A stretch of 55,046 bases of DNA from an uncultured Alphaproteobacteria bacterium (GCA_934273635.1 CAKQSV010000011.1:1-55046), one strand, 5' to 3'. Positions 42,677-51,413 are shown, counted from the first letter of the stretch. Translations and numbers: made by a program. Notes: generated from the letters alone by a model not told the origin.

Positions 42677-43195
42677 ATGCAAAAAAATTTTTCATATTTG
42701 CTCGCGGTTGATAATATTTCGCCTGCTGAAAAAGAATATAAAATCCACGCCAAAGCGTCGGAATTAAAACAGATTGCCGAGATTTTGAAAGTTCCTGCGG
42801 TTAAAGATTTTGTCGCCAGTATTTATGTGCGTCGACAAAACAAAAGTCCGCTGATTGATGTTTGGGGCGTGGTCAACGCGCAAATCACGCGCCAAAGCGT
42901 TATCAGTCTTGAGTATTTTGACAGGGATTATGAGGCGGAATTTGTGATGCAGTACGATGTCAACTTAACCGAAAATCAGGTGCGCGAGCTTGAAGAAGAG
43001 GGCGTGTCTGATATTCCGGACGTTATCACCAACGGCGAGATAGATTTGTGTCACATCGCTATGGAGCAAATCGCGCTGGAGTTGGAGGATTATCCACGTC
43101 AGGAGGGTGAAAATTTCAGTTTTGAGAGCGAGTTTGATGAAGAGACCGATAAGCTCGAAAATCCCTTCCAAATCCTCGAAAAGCTAAAAAAATAA
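42677..43195 (+). CDS. DUF177/YceD-family protein
   Basis: A 172-residue acidic protein. ATG 42677 has AAGGA upstream; longer in-frame extensions would overlap bamE and are not supported. Typical features are the strand-rich centre (VWGVVNAQITRQSVISLEYFDRDYEAEFVMQYDV) and the conserved IDLCHIAMEQIALELEDYPR. The family travels with rpmF and, in plants, affects 23S rRNA accumulation; this fits its place before rpmF here. Confidence 0.9.
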   Translation: MQKNFSYLLAVDNISPAEKEYKIHAKASELKQIAEILKVPAVKDFVASIYVRRQNKSPLIDVWGVVNAQITRQSVISLEYFDRDYEAEFVMQYDVNLTENQVRELEEEGVSDIPDVITNGEIDLCHIAMEQIALELEDYPRQEGENFSFESEFDEETDKLENPFQILEKLKK

Positions 43196-43204
43196 AAATT
43201 CTGC

Positions 43205-43233
43205 TTGCAAAATCAGAAAATATTGGCTAAAAA
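43205..43233 (+). promoter_or_regulatory. Possible promoter for rpmF-plsX-fabH
   Basis: TTGCAA (43205-43210), a 17-bp spacer and TAAAAA (43228-43233), about 110 bp before rpmF. Confidence 0.4.
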
Positions 43234-43345
43234 GGCACTAAACATTTGCACGCGGCAATATTATGCTTGATTTTAAAAATAAATCAGTTATTACTGTCGT
43301 TTGGAAATTTGGTTTAATTAACAAGATAAATAAGAGTATAAGAAA

Positions 43346-43534
43346 ATGGCTACACCAAAACATAAAACATCTAAATCACGCCGCAATATGCGTCGTTCTC
43401 ATGATGCTCTTACCGCAAACGCATATCAAGAATGCCCGAACTGCGGCGAGTTGAAGAGACCACACAACGTTTGCCCGTCTTGCGGACATTATGACAAGCG
43501 TGAAGTTGTTGCTCAAAAAGCAGCTGAAGAATAA
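43346..43534 (+). CDS. rpmF: 50S ribosomal protein L32
   Basis: A 62-residue protein. The N-terminus MATPKHKTSKSRRNMRRSHD is L32-specific. A zinc ribbon is formed by CPNC and CPSC (about residues 30-33 and 43-46), so this is the zinc-binding (C+) form. Alphaproteobacterial L32 often lacks these cysteines; here all four are kept. The upstream AGAGTATAAGAAA is a weak ribosome site. Confidence 0.97.
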   Translation: MATPKHKTSKSRRNMRRSHDALTANAYQECPNCGELKRPHNVCPSCGHYDKREVVAQKAAEE

Positions 43535-43596
43535 TTCCGAGCCAAGCGGCTTGAATTAACTTGATTTAAGCAAAAAAACTATTATGGAGCAGGTTT

Positions 43597-44646
43597 TTGT
43601 CTGATAATCTGGTCATAGCAATAGACGCAATGGGGGGAGATAATTCCCCCAGAGTCGTCATTGAAGGGTTGGTGGAAGCTTCAGCCAAAAACCCTGATGT
43701 TCGTTTTCTGGTTTATGGTGATGAAAGCAAGGTTATGCCTCTGCTCAATCGCTATCCTAGGTTGAAGGCACAATGCGAATTTCGCCACGCGCCCGAGGTT
43801 GTTCACAATGAGGACAAACCCTCACAGGTAATCCGCAATCGCAATACCAGTATGTATATGGCGATTGACGCCGTGCGTCGCGGTGAGGCAAAAGCCATTG
43901 TTTCTGCCGGCAATACCGGTGCCTTGATGGCAATATCAAAACTTTCTCTAAAAACTATCCAAAAGATTCATCGTCCGGCGATTGTGAGTATTATGCCTCA
44001 TTTGACCGGTCGCTATGTTATGCTTGATTTGGGCGCCAACACCGAGTGCGACGGACTCAATCTGGCCGAATTTGCCTTAATGGGCAATATCGTGGCGCGC
44101 CATGCGTTGGGTATTGAGCGTCCTCGTGTTGCTTTGCTGAATATCGGCGCCGAGGATATGAAAGGCAAAGACGAGATTAAACAAGCGGCGAAAATCATCA
44201 AAAATTCTCACATGAATATTGATTTTATCGGTTTTATCGAGCCGCATGACCTGCCCAACGGCAAAGCCGATGTGGTGGTCGCCGACGGCTTTACCGGCAA
44301 TATCGCCCTCAAGTCCATTGAAGGCACCTCAAAGCTGATTATGAAAATGATTAAAAACGCTGTTAAAAGTTCATTTTTAGCGATTCTTGCCTTGCCCTTA
44401 ATGATGGGTGTTAAGTTCAAACTCAAAAAGACCATGGATCCGCGTTTGTATAATGGCGCCATGTTTGTGGGCTTGAACGGCTTGTCTGTTAAAAGCCATG
44501 GCGGCACAGACGCTTTTGGTTATTCCGTTGCCGTTAATAACGCGATTAAAATGGTGCGTCAGGATTTTGTCGCCACAATCCGAGACGAGCTTGAACATAT
44601 TGATTTAGACGAATTATCACAGGAAATTATCTATGACTCTTATTAG
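43597..44646 (+). CDS. plsX: Phosphate acyltransferase PlsX
   Basis: A 349-residue enzyme that turns acyl-ACP into acyl-phosphate for membrane lipid synthesis. The TTG start at 43597 is chosen because GGAGCAGG lies 4-11 bases upstream, and IAIDAMGGDNSP follows at the usual distance; no in-frame ATG fits. Motifs EASAKNPDV, SAGNTGALMA and DLGANTECDG match the family. fabH begins 14 bases before its stop, so translation is coupled. Confidence 0.95.
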   Translation: MSDNLVIAIDAMGGDNSPRVVIEGLVEASAKNPDVRFLVYGDESKVMPLLNRYPRLKAQCEFRHAPEVVHNEDKPSQVIRNRNTSMYMAIDAVRRGEAKAIVSAGNTGALMAISKLSLKTIQKIHRPAIVSIMPHLTGRYVMLDLGANTECDGLNLAEFALMGNIVARHALGIERPRVALLNIGAEDMKGKDEIKQAAKIIKNSHMNIDFIGFIEPHDLPNGKADVVVADGFTGNIALKSIEGTSKLIMKMIKNAVKSSFLAILALPLMMGVKFKLKKTMDPRLYNGAMFVGLNGLSVKSHGGTDAFGYSVAVNNAIKMVRQDFVATIRDELEHIDLDELSQEIIYDSY

Positions 44647-45610
44647 ATCTGAAATGATTGGCTTTGGTCATTGTCTGCCATCAAAAGTTTTGACCAATGA
44701 TGATATGGCAAAAATGGTAGACACCAACGATGAGTGGATTCGCACGCGTACCGGAATTTGCAGTCGTCATATCAGTGAAAACGAAACAACCTCGGATTTA
44801 GCGTTTCAGGCGGCGCAAATGGCGCTCAAGACCGCGGCAATCACTGCCGAAGACTTGGATATGATTATTGTAGCGACCGTAACGCCGGATAACACGACAC
44901 CGTCTGTCGCGGCTAAAATCTCCGGTCGTTTGGGAACGCGCAGCGGTACAATTTGCACCGATATTTCCGCGGCTTGCTCAGGCTTTGTTTATGCCCTGAC
45001 CATGGCTGATAATATGGTGCGTTTAGGTCAAATAAAAACCGCGTTGGTGATTGGTGCCGAATGCTTGTCTAAGGTTGTGGATTGGACCGACCGCAACACT
45101 TGTGTGCTGTTTGGTGATGGCGCCGGTGCGGTAATTATCCGTGCTAAAGCAGGCGAGGGAACAGCCGCCGATACCGGTGTTTTGGCTACCAAACTTTATG
45201 CCGACGGCAGTCATTATGATAATCTTAAAACCTCGGGTGGCGTTTCGACCACACAAACGGCCGGCTTTATTTCAATGGATGGCAAAGAGGTTTTCAAATA
45301 CGCGGTAAATTCACTGACGCAAGCGGCAGAATCTGTTATGGAGCAAGCCGGTGTCACCTCTGCTGATGTTGATTTTGTGATTCCGCATCAGGCAAATATC
45401 CGCATTATTGAAGGTGTTGAGAAAAAGTTGGGCTTAGACGATAGCAAAATGATTGTGAGCGTCGACCACCACGGCAACACTTCCGCCGCGTCGATTCCTT
45501 TAGCTTTGTCTGAGAACTATGCTTCCGGTCGCATTAAAAAAGGCGATTTGGTTGTGTTGACGGCAATGGGTGCCGGATTCACCTGGGGTGGCGCAATCGT
45601 TCGAATTTAA
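44633..45610 (+). CDS. fabH: 3-oxoacyl-ACP synthase III (beta-ketoacyl-ACP synthase III)
   Basis: A 325-residue enzyme starting fatty acid synthesis. The catalytic triad is visible: the cysteine in DISAACSGFVYAL (~112), the histidine in IPHQANIRII (~248) and the asparagine in HHGNTSAASIP (~278). The GFGHCLPSKVLTNDDMA start and end GAGFTWGGAIVRI are standard. It follows plsX with a 14-bp overlap. Confidence 0.96.
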   Translation: MTLIRSEMIGFGHCLPSKVLTNDDMAKMVDTNDEWIRTRTGICSRHISENETTSDLAFQAAQMALKTAAITAEDLDMIIVATVTPDNTTPSVAAKISGRLGTRSGTICTDISAACSGFVYALTMADNMVRLGQIKTALVIGAECLSKVVDWTDRNTCVLFGDGAGAVIIRAKAGEGTAADTGVLATKLYADGSHYDNLKTSGGVSTTQTAGFISMDGKEVFKYAVNSLTQAAESVMEQAGVTSADVDFVIPHQANIRIIEGVEKKLGLDDSKMIVSVDHHGNTSAASIPLALSENYASGRIKKGDLVVLTAMGAGFTWGGAIVRI

Positions 45611-45635
45611 AAAAGTTGTTTATATTTAAATAGAT

Positions 45636-45664
45636 ACTTGTCTTTAGCGACAAAGTGGTATAAT
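45636..45664 (+). promoter_or_regulatory. Promoter of ihfA with overlapping inverted repeat
   Basis: A perfect TATAAT at 45659-45664 with ACTTGT (17-bp spacing) or TTGTCT (15-bp) as -35. The inverted pair TTGTC (45638) and GACAA (45648-45652) lies over the -35 zone and may be an operator. Confidence 0.5.
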
Positions 45665-45708
45665 CCGTCTTATCGAACAATAAGTAATAAAAATTTGGGG
45701 AACTCGTA

Positions 45709-45993
45709 ATGAAAACTATCACTCGTGCAGATGTTGCAGAAACCATTTATGAAGAAATCGGTCTTTCTCGTAAAGATTCCAACGATATTTTGGATATGAT
45801 TTTGGATGAGGTCACGCAAGAGCTGGTTAAGGGTAATGATGTTAAACTCAGCTCGTTCGGCACGTTTGCTTTGCGCGACAAAAAGGCTCGTTCCGGACGC
45901 AACCCGAAGACCGGTGTTGACGCCGTCATCACGCCGCGTCGTGTTATCTCTTTCAAACCGTCTCAAACGATGAGAAAACAAATAAACGCCTAA
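45709..45993 (+). CDS. ihfA: Integration host factor alpha subunit
   Basis: A 94-residue HU/IHF family protein. KLSSFGTFALRDKKARSGRNPKTGVDAVITPRRVISFKPS contains the DNA-inserting RNPKTG arm with its proline (residue ~65). Position between fabH and a MerR gene is the alphaproteobacterial ihfA site, which decides for IHF-alpha rather than HU. It bends DNA as a heterodimer with IHF-beta. Confidence 0.93.
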   Translation: MKTITRADVAETIYEEIGLSRKDSNDILDMILDEVTQELVKGNDVKLSSFGTFALRDKKARSGRNPKTGVDAVITPRRVISFKPSQTMRKQINA

Positions 45994-46008
45994 TTTTTAG
46001 GAGGGAAT

Positions 46009-46425
46009 ATGGTTGTCAACAAATCAAAAGACGCGTTTCGCACCATTGCGGAAGTTGCCGATGAATTAGGGGTGGCAACCCATGTTTTACGCTTTTGGGA
46101 GACCAAATTCCCTCAAATTCAACCCATGAAAAGAACGGGAGGTCGTCGTTATTACCGTCCCGATGATGTTGCTCTTGTCAGCAAGATTAAATATTATCTC
46201 TATGACAAACGCTACACGATTGAGGGTGTGCAAAAAGTCTTCAAAGAAAAAGGCGTAAAAGCGATTCTCGGTGAGGAGATTCAAAAAGATTTTTTTGAAG
46301 AGTCGCGCGAGCAACAAGACATCAGCCTTAAAAATCAAGAGCTTTTGCAAAACGTTTCCGCAGAACTCAAGTCTCTGTCTGCCGGCATTGCGGACGCGTT
46401 GGAACAAGTCAACAAAATCCAATAA
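46009..46425 (+). CDS. MerR-family transcriptional regulator
   Basis: A 138-residue regulator. The winged helix reads AFRTIAEVADELGVATHVLRFWETKFPQIQPMKRTGGRRYYRPDDVALVSKIKYYLY (~9-66), followed by a coiled-coil linker (~85-135), with no metal-binding cysteines, so not a metal sensor of the MerR type. TAGGAGGG is upstream. 15 bp after ihfA, a widely kept pairing in alphaproteobacteria; the target is unknown to me. Confidence 0.92.
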   Translation: MVVNKSKDAFRTIAEVADELGVATHVLRFWETKFPQIQPMKRTGGRRYYRPDDVALVSKIKYYLYDKRYTIEGVQKVFKEKGVKAILGEEIQKDFFEESREQQDISLKNQELLQNVSAELKSLSAGIADALEQVNKIQ

Positions 46426-46487
46426 TCAGCTTTTTCAAATTCAACTTATCGTTCGCAATTTTACGAAGGGGTAGGTGTTTAAATTAA

Positions 46488-46506
46488 CAACGGCCTCGCA
46501 GTGACG
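46488..46506 (-). repeat. Fragment of the CGTCATTGCGAG family
   Basis: GCCTCGCAGTGACGTC, the end of one element, alone in the intergenic space after the MerR gene. Confidence 0.5.
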
Positions 46507-46547
46507 TCCCATATCTGACGATAGAAAAATAGTTTTTTCTAAATCTC

Positions 46548-46576
46548 TTGACATAGAAAAGGGAAGGGCGTAAGTT
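46548..46576 (+). promoter_or_regulatory. Promoter of the AT-hook protein gene
   Basis: TTGACA (46548-46553), 17 bp, TAAGTT (46571-46576), 50 bp before the start. Confidence 0.5.
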
Positions 46577-46625
46577 TGCGAAGAATTTGGTATTATTGAT
46601 TATCTAATTATTTTACACTACTATT

Positions 46626-47489
46626 ATGGAAGATATTTTTCAAATGCTTCAGTCTGATGGTTCGCAAGATATTGTTGACGAACTGCATATTTTGGGTGTG
46701 TTAGTCAAAAGGTCAGAAATTGACAATGTGACGGTTGTAAAGGTTCTGACAAAATTTTTAACCCAAGATGAGGCGCTGGATGTGATACAGTTTTTGACTG
46801 AAAAGTTTCAGCTGTCGCCGCAAACGGAAAATGTTGAAACCGTGTCACCGGTCGTTACGATGACGCAACCTTCTCAGGCAGAAGTTGCTAATCCGCCGCA
46901 AAAAAAGCGCGGACGTCCGAAAGGCTCAAAGAACAAGCCAAAAAATCAGGATGTTGCCACAGAGAAATCAGCGGATAAAGCGTCAACCCAAGTGTCGCAA
47001 AATTGGTTCGAACAGATGGCGAGTTTGTCGGATGAGGATTTAATCAATCGCGACAAAATTGGCGTGGAGACAAGGTTTCCTCTGCTGTATTCCTATGCGC
47101 TCGGCTCAAAGCGTCATCGCCTGATAAAATCACCGTTCAAGCTGGCTAACGCTACTTGTTTGGGCGTGTTTGTCCCATATATCGGGGCTTTTCGCGCGTC
47201 TCGCGGCTGTGATGAGTTTATTCTTGACGTTAATGATTCTTCGCTTGCCGGCTCAACCAACTACGAGGCAGCCTGCATTTATGCCGCTCATAGTCCTAAG
47301 TTTCAGGATAATGTCTGGTCGGCAATGACGCGGGAGCAAATGTCCAGTATCAAACCGGTGCAAGATGAGTTGAACGATTTATTGCGCAAAGTTGGTGGCA
47401 ATCCGGTCAAACACAACTATAATGTTGATATGTTTGGCGGTTGCCCGAATTATAAATTTCGTTTCACTTGCGAAGTTAAAAAAACTTAG
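46626..47489 (+). CDS. Hypothetical protein with AT-hook motif
   Basis: A 287-residue protein. The N-terminal ~65 residues are acidic and helical. Residues ~96-112 (QKKRGRPKGSKNKPKN) contain KRGRPKGSKNKPK, a typical AT-hook for minor-groove DNA binding. A globular C-terminal half (~150-285) follows: TRFPLLYSYALGSKRHRLIKSP, FRASRGCDEFILDVNDSS, GGCPNYKFRFTCEVKK. I do not recognise this domain. No signal peptide. A nucleoid or regulatory role is inferred from the hook only. Own promoter and terminator. Confidence 0.78.
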   Translation: MEDIFQMLQSDGSQDIVDELHILGVLVKRSEIDNVTVVKVLTKFLTQDEALDVIQFLTEKFQLSPQTENVETVSPVVTMTQPSQAEVANPPQKKRGRPKGSKNKPKNQDVATEKSADKASTQVSQNWFEQMASLSDEDLINRDKIGVETRFPLLYSYALGSKRHRLIKSPFKLANATCLGVFVPYIGAFRASRGCDEFILDVNDSSLAGSTNYEAACIYAAHSPKFQDNVWSAMTREQMSSIKPVQDELNDLLRKVGGNPVKHNYNVDMFGGCPNYKFRFTCEVKKT

Positions 47490-47504
47490 CGCTTTACACA
47501 CATT

Positions 47505-47545
47505 AAAAAGCCGTGATCTGATGCTTTCAGAACACGGCTTTTTTT
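47505..47545. terminator. Bidirectional terminator
   Basis: AAAAAGCCGTG (47505-47515) pairs with CACGGCTTTTT (47533-47543), with a nested TCTGA/TCAGA stem; between the AT-hook gene and glyA. Confidence 0.9.
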
Positions 47546-47562
47546 GTGATTCGGAACAGATT

Positions 47563-48819
47563 TTAGCACACAATCGGAAAACGGGCGCACAGCTCAACCA
47601 CTTTTTGTTTAACAGCCTCAATCACTTGAGTTTCATTGGGGGTGTTTATAGCCTCCAAAACCTCAACAATCCATTGCCCGATGAGCTTAAACTCCTCATC
47701 CTTAAAGCCGCGCGTGGTTCCGGCCGGTGTTCCGACTCTAATGCCGGAGGTTACCTTGGGTGGTTGCGGGTCATAAGGAATAGCATTTTTATTGCAAGTG
47801 ATATGCGCGTGTTCCAAAGCCTTTTCAACCACGTCTCCGGTCAAATTTTTTGGGCGCAAATCCACCAACAGCAAATGCGTGTCCGTACCGCCGGAAACCA
47901 ATTTTAATCCGCCGGCTTCCAAAGTCTCGCCCAAAACGCGTGCGTTTTGCTTAACTTGTTTGGCATAAGACTTAAACTGCGGTGTCAAATCTTCCGCAAA
48001 ACAAACCGCCTTGGCGGCAATAATGTGCATTAACGGACCGCCTTGCGTCCCCGGAAAAATCGCCGAATTAACTTTTTTCGCAATCTCGGGATTGTTGGTC
48101 AAAATCATACCGCCGCGAGGTCCGCGTAAAGTTTTGTGCGTGGTGGTGGTGACAACATCGGCATAATCAAGCGGATTCGGATGTTCTCCGGCAGCAACCA
48201 GACCGGCAAAATGCGCCATGTCGACCATTAAATAGGCGCCGATCTCATCGGCAATTTTACGAAAACGGGCAAAATCAATCACCCGCGGATAAGCCGAGCC
48301 GCCGGCGACAATCAAACGAGGCTTATGCTCCTTAGCCAAACGCTCAACCTGTTCATAATCAATAAGTCCGCTTTCTTTGCAAACGCCATATTGCACCGCG
48401 TTGAGCCACTTGCCGGAAAAAGAAACTTTTGAGCCGTGCGTCAGATGTCCGCCGGCATCAAGCGACATACCCAAAATACAGTCGCAGGGCTTGAGCAAAG
48501 CCACATAGACAGCGGTGTTTGCCTGACTTCCCGAATGGGGTTGCACATTAACATAAGCGGCGTTAAACAGCTTTTTAGCCCGCTCGATAGCCAAGTTTTC
48601 CACCTCGTCAACAAACTCACAACCGCCGTAATAGCGTCGCCCCACATAACCTTCGGCATATTTGTTGGTTAAAATCGAACCTTGCGCCGCCAACACTGCG
48701 CGAGATACGATATTCTCCGAGGCAATGAGCTCTATTTGATTTTGCTGACGATTAGTCTCACGGGCAATCGCGTCAAAAATATCTTTGTCTTCATGCTGCA
48801 AATCTGCGGTAAAATCCAT
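47563..48819 (-). CDS. glyA: Serine hydroxymethyltransferase
   Basis: A 418-residue PLP enzyme (serine + THF to glycine + methylene-THF). ATG 48819 is chosen for GAGGAG 7 bases upstream; an ATG five codons earlier lies on rpiB's end and has no better site. The PLP lysine is in TTTTHKTLRGPRGG (~225-238); NRQQNQIELIASENIVS and the NPPKVTSG-like QPPKVTSGIRVGTPA end motif are standard. rpiB ends 4 bp upstream, so they form an operon. Confidence 0.96.
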   Translation of the reverse strand: MDFTADLQHEDKDIFDAIARETNRQQNQIELIASENIVSRAVLAAQGSILTNKYAEGYVGRRYYGGCEFVDEVENLAIERAKKLFNAAYVNVQPHSGSQANTAVYVALLKPCDCILGMSLDAGGHLTHGSKVSFSGKWLNAVQYGVCKESGLIDYEQVERLAKEHKPRLIVAGGSAYPRVIDFARFRKIADEIGAYLMVDMAHFAGLVAAGEHPNPLDYADVVTTTTHKTLRGPRGGMILTNNPEIAKKVNSAIFPGTQGGPLMHIIAAKAVCFAEDLTPQFKSYAKQVKQNARVLGETLEAGGLKLVSGGTDTHLLLVDLRPKNLTGDVVEKALEHAHITCNKNAIPYDPQPPKVTSGIRVGTPAGTTRGFKDEEFKLIGQWIVEVLEAINTPNETQVIEAVKQKVVELCARFPIVC

Positions 48820-48823
48820 TATT

Positions 48824-49255
48824 CTACTCCTCATCTAACTTATTAATGCGACGCTCATGCCTGCCGCCGGCAAAATCGGTTTTGAAAAAAATATCCAAAC
48901 GGGTGACAACCTCGTCAAAACTCATGGTGCGACCGCCAAAAACCGCAATGTTGGCATTATTATGCTCCCGAGCCAGACGAGCGACATCGTCACTATATAA
49001 AATAGCAGCCCGAATCCCTTTATGGCGATTGGCGGCGATAGAGATTCCGATTCCAGTGCCGCAAATTAAAATCCCGCGTTCAACTTCTCCGCCCGCGATT
49101 GCCTTGCACATTTTGTCGGCAATGTCGGGGTAGTCGCACGAGTCTTCAGAATATGTTCCCAAATCAACAAAGTTAACGCCTTGTTTTGCATAAAAATCTA
49201 ATAATTCTGATTTTAATTTCCAACCGCCGTGGTCGGAGGCTATCGCAATTTTCAT
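48824..49255 (-). CDS. rpiB: Ribose-5-phosphate isomerase B
   Basis: A 143-residue RpiB/LacAB enzyme. IAIASDHGG (3-11) and the catalytic cysteine in RGILICGTGIGISIAANR (~62-79) are present, plus HNNANIAVFGGR. ATG 49255 is used; a TTG one codon before is possible but weaker. It interconverts ribose 5-phosphate and ribulose 5-phosphate. Operon with glyA, a known pairing. Confidence 0.94.
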   Translation of the reverse strand: MKIAIASDHGGWKLKSELLDFYAKQGVNFVDLGTYSEDSCDYPDIADKMCKAIAGGEVERGILICGTGIGISIAANRHKGIRAAILYSDDVARLAREHNNANIAVFGGRTMSFDEVVTRLDIFFKTDFAGGRHERRINKLDEE

Positions 49256-49382
49256 CAATTATCTTCCCTTAAAAACACGATTTATATGATGCGACATAAT
49301 AGCCAATAAAAGTCATAAGAACAGCTTTTTTTAGTTTTTTGTGCACAATAACAAAAAAAATGAAAAAAAATAAAAAAAGTTA

Positions 49383-49410
49383 TTGACGAGAGCAAAAAAA
49401 CTTGTATATA
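49383..49410 (+). promoter_or_regulatory. Promoter of the tRNA-Cys/tRNA-Asn unit
   Basis: TTGACG (49383-49388), 16 bp, TATATA (49405-49410), 34 bp before tRNA-Cys. Confidence 0.65.
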
Positions 49411-49443
49411 TAGTCCTTGTTGAGTGATTGAGGTATCACGATT

Positions 49444-49518
49444 GGCCGGTTGGCAGAGTGGCTCATGCAGAGGACTGCAAATCCTTGTACATCGGTTCAA
49501 TTCCGGTACCGGCCTCCA
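49444..49518 (+). tRNA. tRNA-Cys (GCA)
   Basis: 75 nt including CCA. Acceptor GGCCGGT/ACCGGCC, discriminator T, anticodon loop CTGCAAA, T-loop TTCAATT. Confidence 0.96.
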
Positions 49519-49543
49519 AAAATTCACTTAACGTACCGCTTAT

Positions 49544-49618
49544 TCCGGCTTAGCTCAGCGGTAGAGCAATCGGCTGTTAACCGATTGGTCGCCTGTTCGA
49601 ATCAGGCAGCCGGAGCCA
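49544..49618 (+). tRNA. tRNA-Asn (GTT)
   Basis: 75 nt including CCA. Acceptor TCCGGCT/AGCCGGA, anticodon loop CTGTTAA, T-arm CTGTTCGAATCAG. Confidence 0.96.
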
Positions 49619-49625
49619 ATGAAAG

Positions 49626-49653
49626 ACGTCACCTTAGGGTGGCGTTTTTTTTG
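49626..49653 (+). terminator. Terminator of the tRNA-Cys/tRNA-Asn unit
   Basis: CGTCACC (49627-49633) pairs with GGTGGCG (one wobble), followed by eight T. Confidence 0.8.
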
Positions 49654-49687
49654 TGCTCCCCGTTGTCCTGAAAGAACAGGCGGCCAA

Positions 49688-49773
49688 AGGGAGCCGTTCG
49701 GAGCGGATAGTTGGAGAGCGCAATTTTAAGCAGCGCGACCCTACTTTCTCGTAGGTTCAAATCCCAAGTCCCA
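49688..49773 (+). pseudogene. tRNA-like relic
   Basis: TAGTTGGAGAGCGC resembles a tRNA D-arm, AATTTTAAGCA sits in a GCGC/GCGC stem like an anticodon loop, and GTAGGTTCAAATCCC followed by AGTCCCA resembles the 3' half of the tRNA-Pro 50 bases on. The acceptor and T stems do not pair properly, so it is not a working tRNA. Confidence 0.4.
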
Positions 49774-49783
49774 AAATTCATAT

Positions 49784-49820
49784 ACAATAAAACCCCACCG
49801 CAAGGGTAGGGTTTTATTGT
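49784..49820. terminator. Terminator of tRNA-Pro
   Basis: ACAATAAAACCC (49784-49795) pairs with GGGTTTTATTGT (49809-49820). Confidence 0.8.
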
Positions 49821-49823
49821 ATG

Positions 49824-49900
49824 TGGTCGGGACTATAGGATTCGAACCTACGACATCTTGCTCCCAAAGCAAGCGCTCTACCAGGCTGAGCTAAGTCCCG
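49824..49900 (-). tRNA. tRNA-Pro (TGG)
   Basis: 77 nt including CCA. Acceptor CGGGACT/AGTCCCG, anticodon stem CTTGC/GCAAG with loop TTTGGGA, T-arm GTAGGTTCGAATCCTAT. Confidence 0.96.
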
Positions 49901-50057
49901 TTCGTCACAACAGAGGTAATGTAACAAATATAAATTATTTTGCAAGCACTTTTTTGTATTTTTAGAGCAAGGAGGTTAAAGTCTCAAAAGCGGTTGCAAT
50001 CCGCCGCAATCTGTGTTATCCAGAGAATAATTTGAAACCATAAACGAGTATAAAAAT

Positions 50058-51395
50058 ATGAAAATTGCAATTATCGGTACGGGATATGTCGGACTTCCGA
50101 CGGGAGTGGGCTTTGCTGAACTGGGTAACGATGTTATCTGCATAGATAAGGACGAAAATAAAATTAAAGCGTTGCAGTCCGGACAAATCACGCTTTATGA
50201 AGATGGTTTAGAAGCGTTGTTGCAAAAAAATTTTCGCAACGGCAAAATCAGTTTTACCACCTCCATGCAACAGGGCGTGACCGATGCCGATGTTGTGTTG
50301 ATTGCCGTTGGCACGCCGCCGCATCCCGTCACCAAAGAGGCTGATATGCAATATATTTTCGCCGCCGCCGAGGAGCTTGCGCAATATCTTAACAATTATA
50401 CGGTCGTTGCGGTCAAATCAACGGTTCCAGTCGGTACCGGAGACAAGGTCGAGGCGCTGATTCGCGAGCAAAACCAGTCAGCCGACTTTGATGTTATTTC
50501 TGTGCCTGAATTTTTGCGCGAAGGCTATGCCGTTAAAGACTTTTTCAACCCCGATCGTATTGTGATTGGTACTGATTCCGAGCGCGCTCGCGCCGTTATG
50601 GCTGAGTTATACGCCCCCTTTGCCGACAAAACCTCCATACTTTATGTTAAACGCCGTTCGTCCGAGACGATTAAATATGCCTCCAACGCGTTTTTGGCGG
50701 TTAAGATTCACTATATTAACGAAATGGCTGATTTTTGCGAGCACACTGGCGCTGACATTGCAGAAGTCGCCAAAGGTATGGGCTTGGATAAACGCATCGG
50801 CAATCGTTTTCTTAATGCCGGTCCGGGGTATGGCGGTAGTTGTTTTCCTAAAGACACCATGGCCATGGCTTATATGGCGCGGCAAAACGGTGTAAATATG
50901 AGCATTATTGAAGATGTTATCCAAGAGAACGCCAATCGCAAAAAGAAAATGGCGCACCGAATTTTAGAGGCGGTGAAAGATATTCCAAACGCCAAAATTG
51001 CCGTGCTGGGCTTGGCGTTTAAGGAGGGTACGGACGATTGTCGCGAAAGTCCGGCAATGGAAATCATTAATGAACTGTTGCGATTGGGCGCGAGTGTAAC
51101 GGCTTATGATCCGCAGGCAATACCCAATGCGCAACGGTTGTTAGGGGATAAAATCGCCTATGCGGCTGACGCTTATCAGGCAATGGAACAGGCCGATATT
51201 GTGGCTTTGCTGACCGAGTGGCCGGCGTTCCGAGAACTTGATTTAAGCCGCGCGGCACAACTGTTGCGTCATAAGAATATAGTAGATTGCCGCAATTTGT
51301 TAGATAAGGAACAAGCGTTTGCCTTGGGGTTTAATTACAGCTGTATCGGCTATAACCCCGATTGCACTAAATTAAAGCGAGGGCAGGCTGCATAA
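50058..51395 (+). CDS. ugd: UDP-glucose 6-dehydrogenase
   Basis: A 445-residue UDP-glucose/GDP-mannose dehydrogenase. NAD motif IAIIGTGYVGLPTGVGFAELG (3-23), KSTVPVGTG, the substrate lysine in KYASNAFLAVKIHYINE, and catalytic cysteine in GPGYGGSCFPKDT (~261). The C-terminal domain has LGLAFKEGTDDCRESPA. It makes UDP-glucuronate for surface polysaccharide. A methyltransferase gene 18 bp downstream is probably co-transcribed. UDP-glucose is the most likely substrate; other sugar nucleotides cannot be excluded. Confidence 0.93.
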   Translation: MKIAIIGTGYVGLPTGVGFAELGNDVICIDKDENKIKALQSGQITLYEDGLEALLQKNFRNGKISFTTSMQQGVTDADVVLIAVGTPPHPVTKEADMQYIFAAAEELAQYLNNYTVVAVKSTVPVGTGDKVEALIREQNQSADFDVISVPEFLREGYAVKDFFNPDRIVIGTDSERARAVMAELYAPFADKTSILYVKRRSSETIKYASNAFLAVKIHYINEMADFCEHTGADIAEVAKGMGLDKRIGNRFLNAGPGYGGSCFPKDTMAMAYMARQNGVNMSIIEDVIQENANRKKKMAHRILEAVKDIPNAKIAVLGLAFKEGTDDCRESPAMEIINELLRLGASVTAYDPQAIPNAQRLLGDKIAYAADAYQAMEQADIVALLTEWPAFRELDLSRAAQLLRHKNIVDCRNLLDKEQAFALGFNYSCIGYNPDCTKLKRGQAA

Positions 51396-51413
51396 ATTTT
51401 TGGAGGATGCGCA

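Noticed and set aside
43263..43454. 63-codon plus-strand ORF before and over rpmF
   Set aside because: It overlaps rpmF in another frame and lacks a ribosome site; rpmF explains the region.
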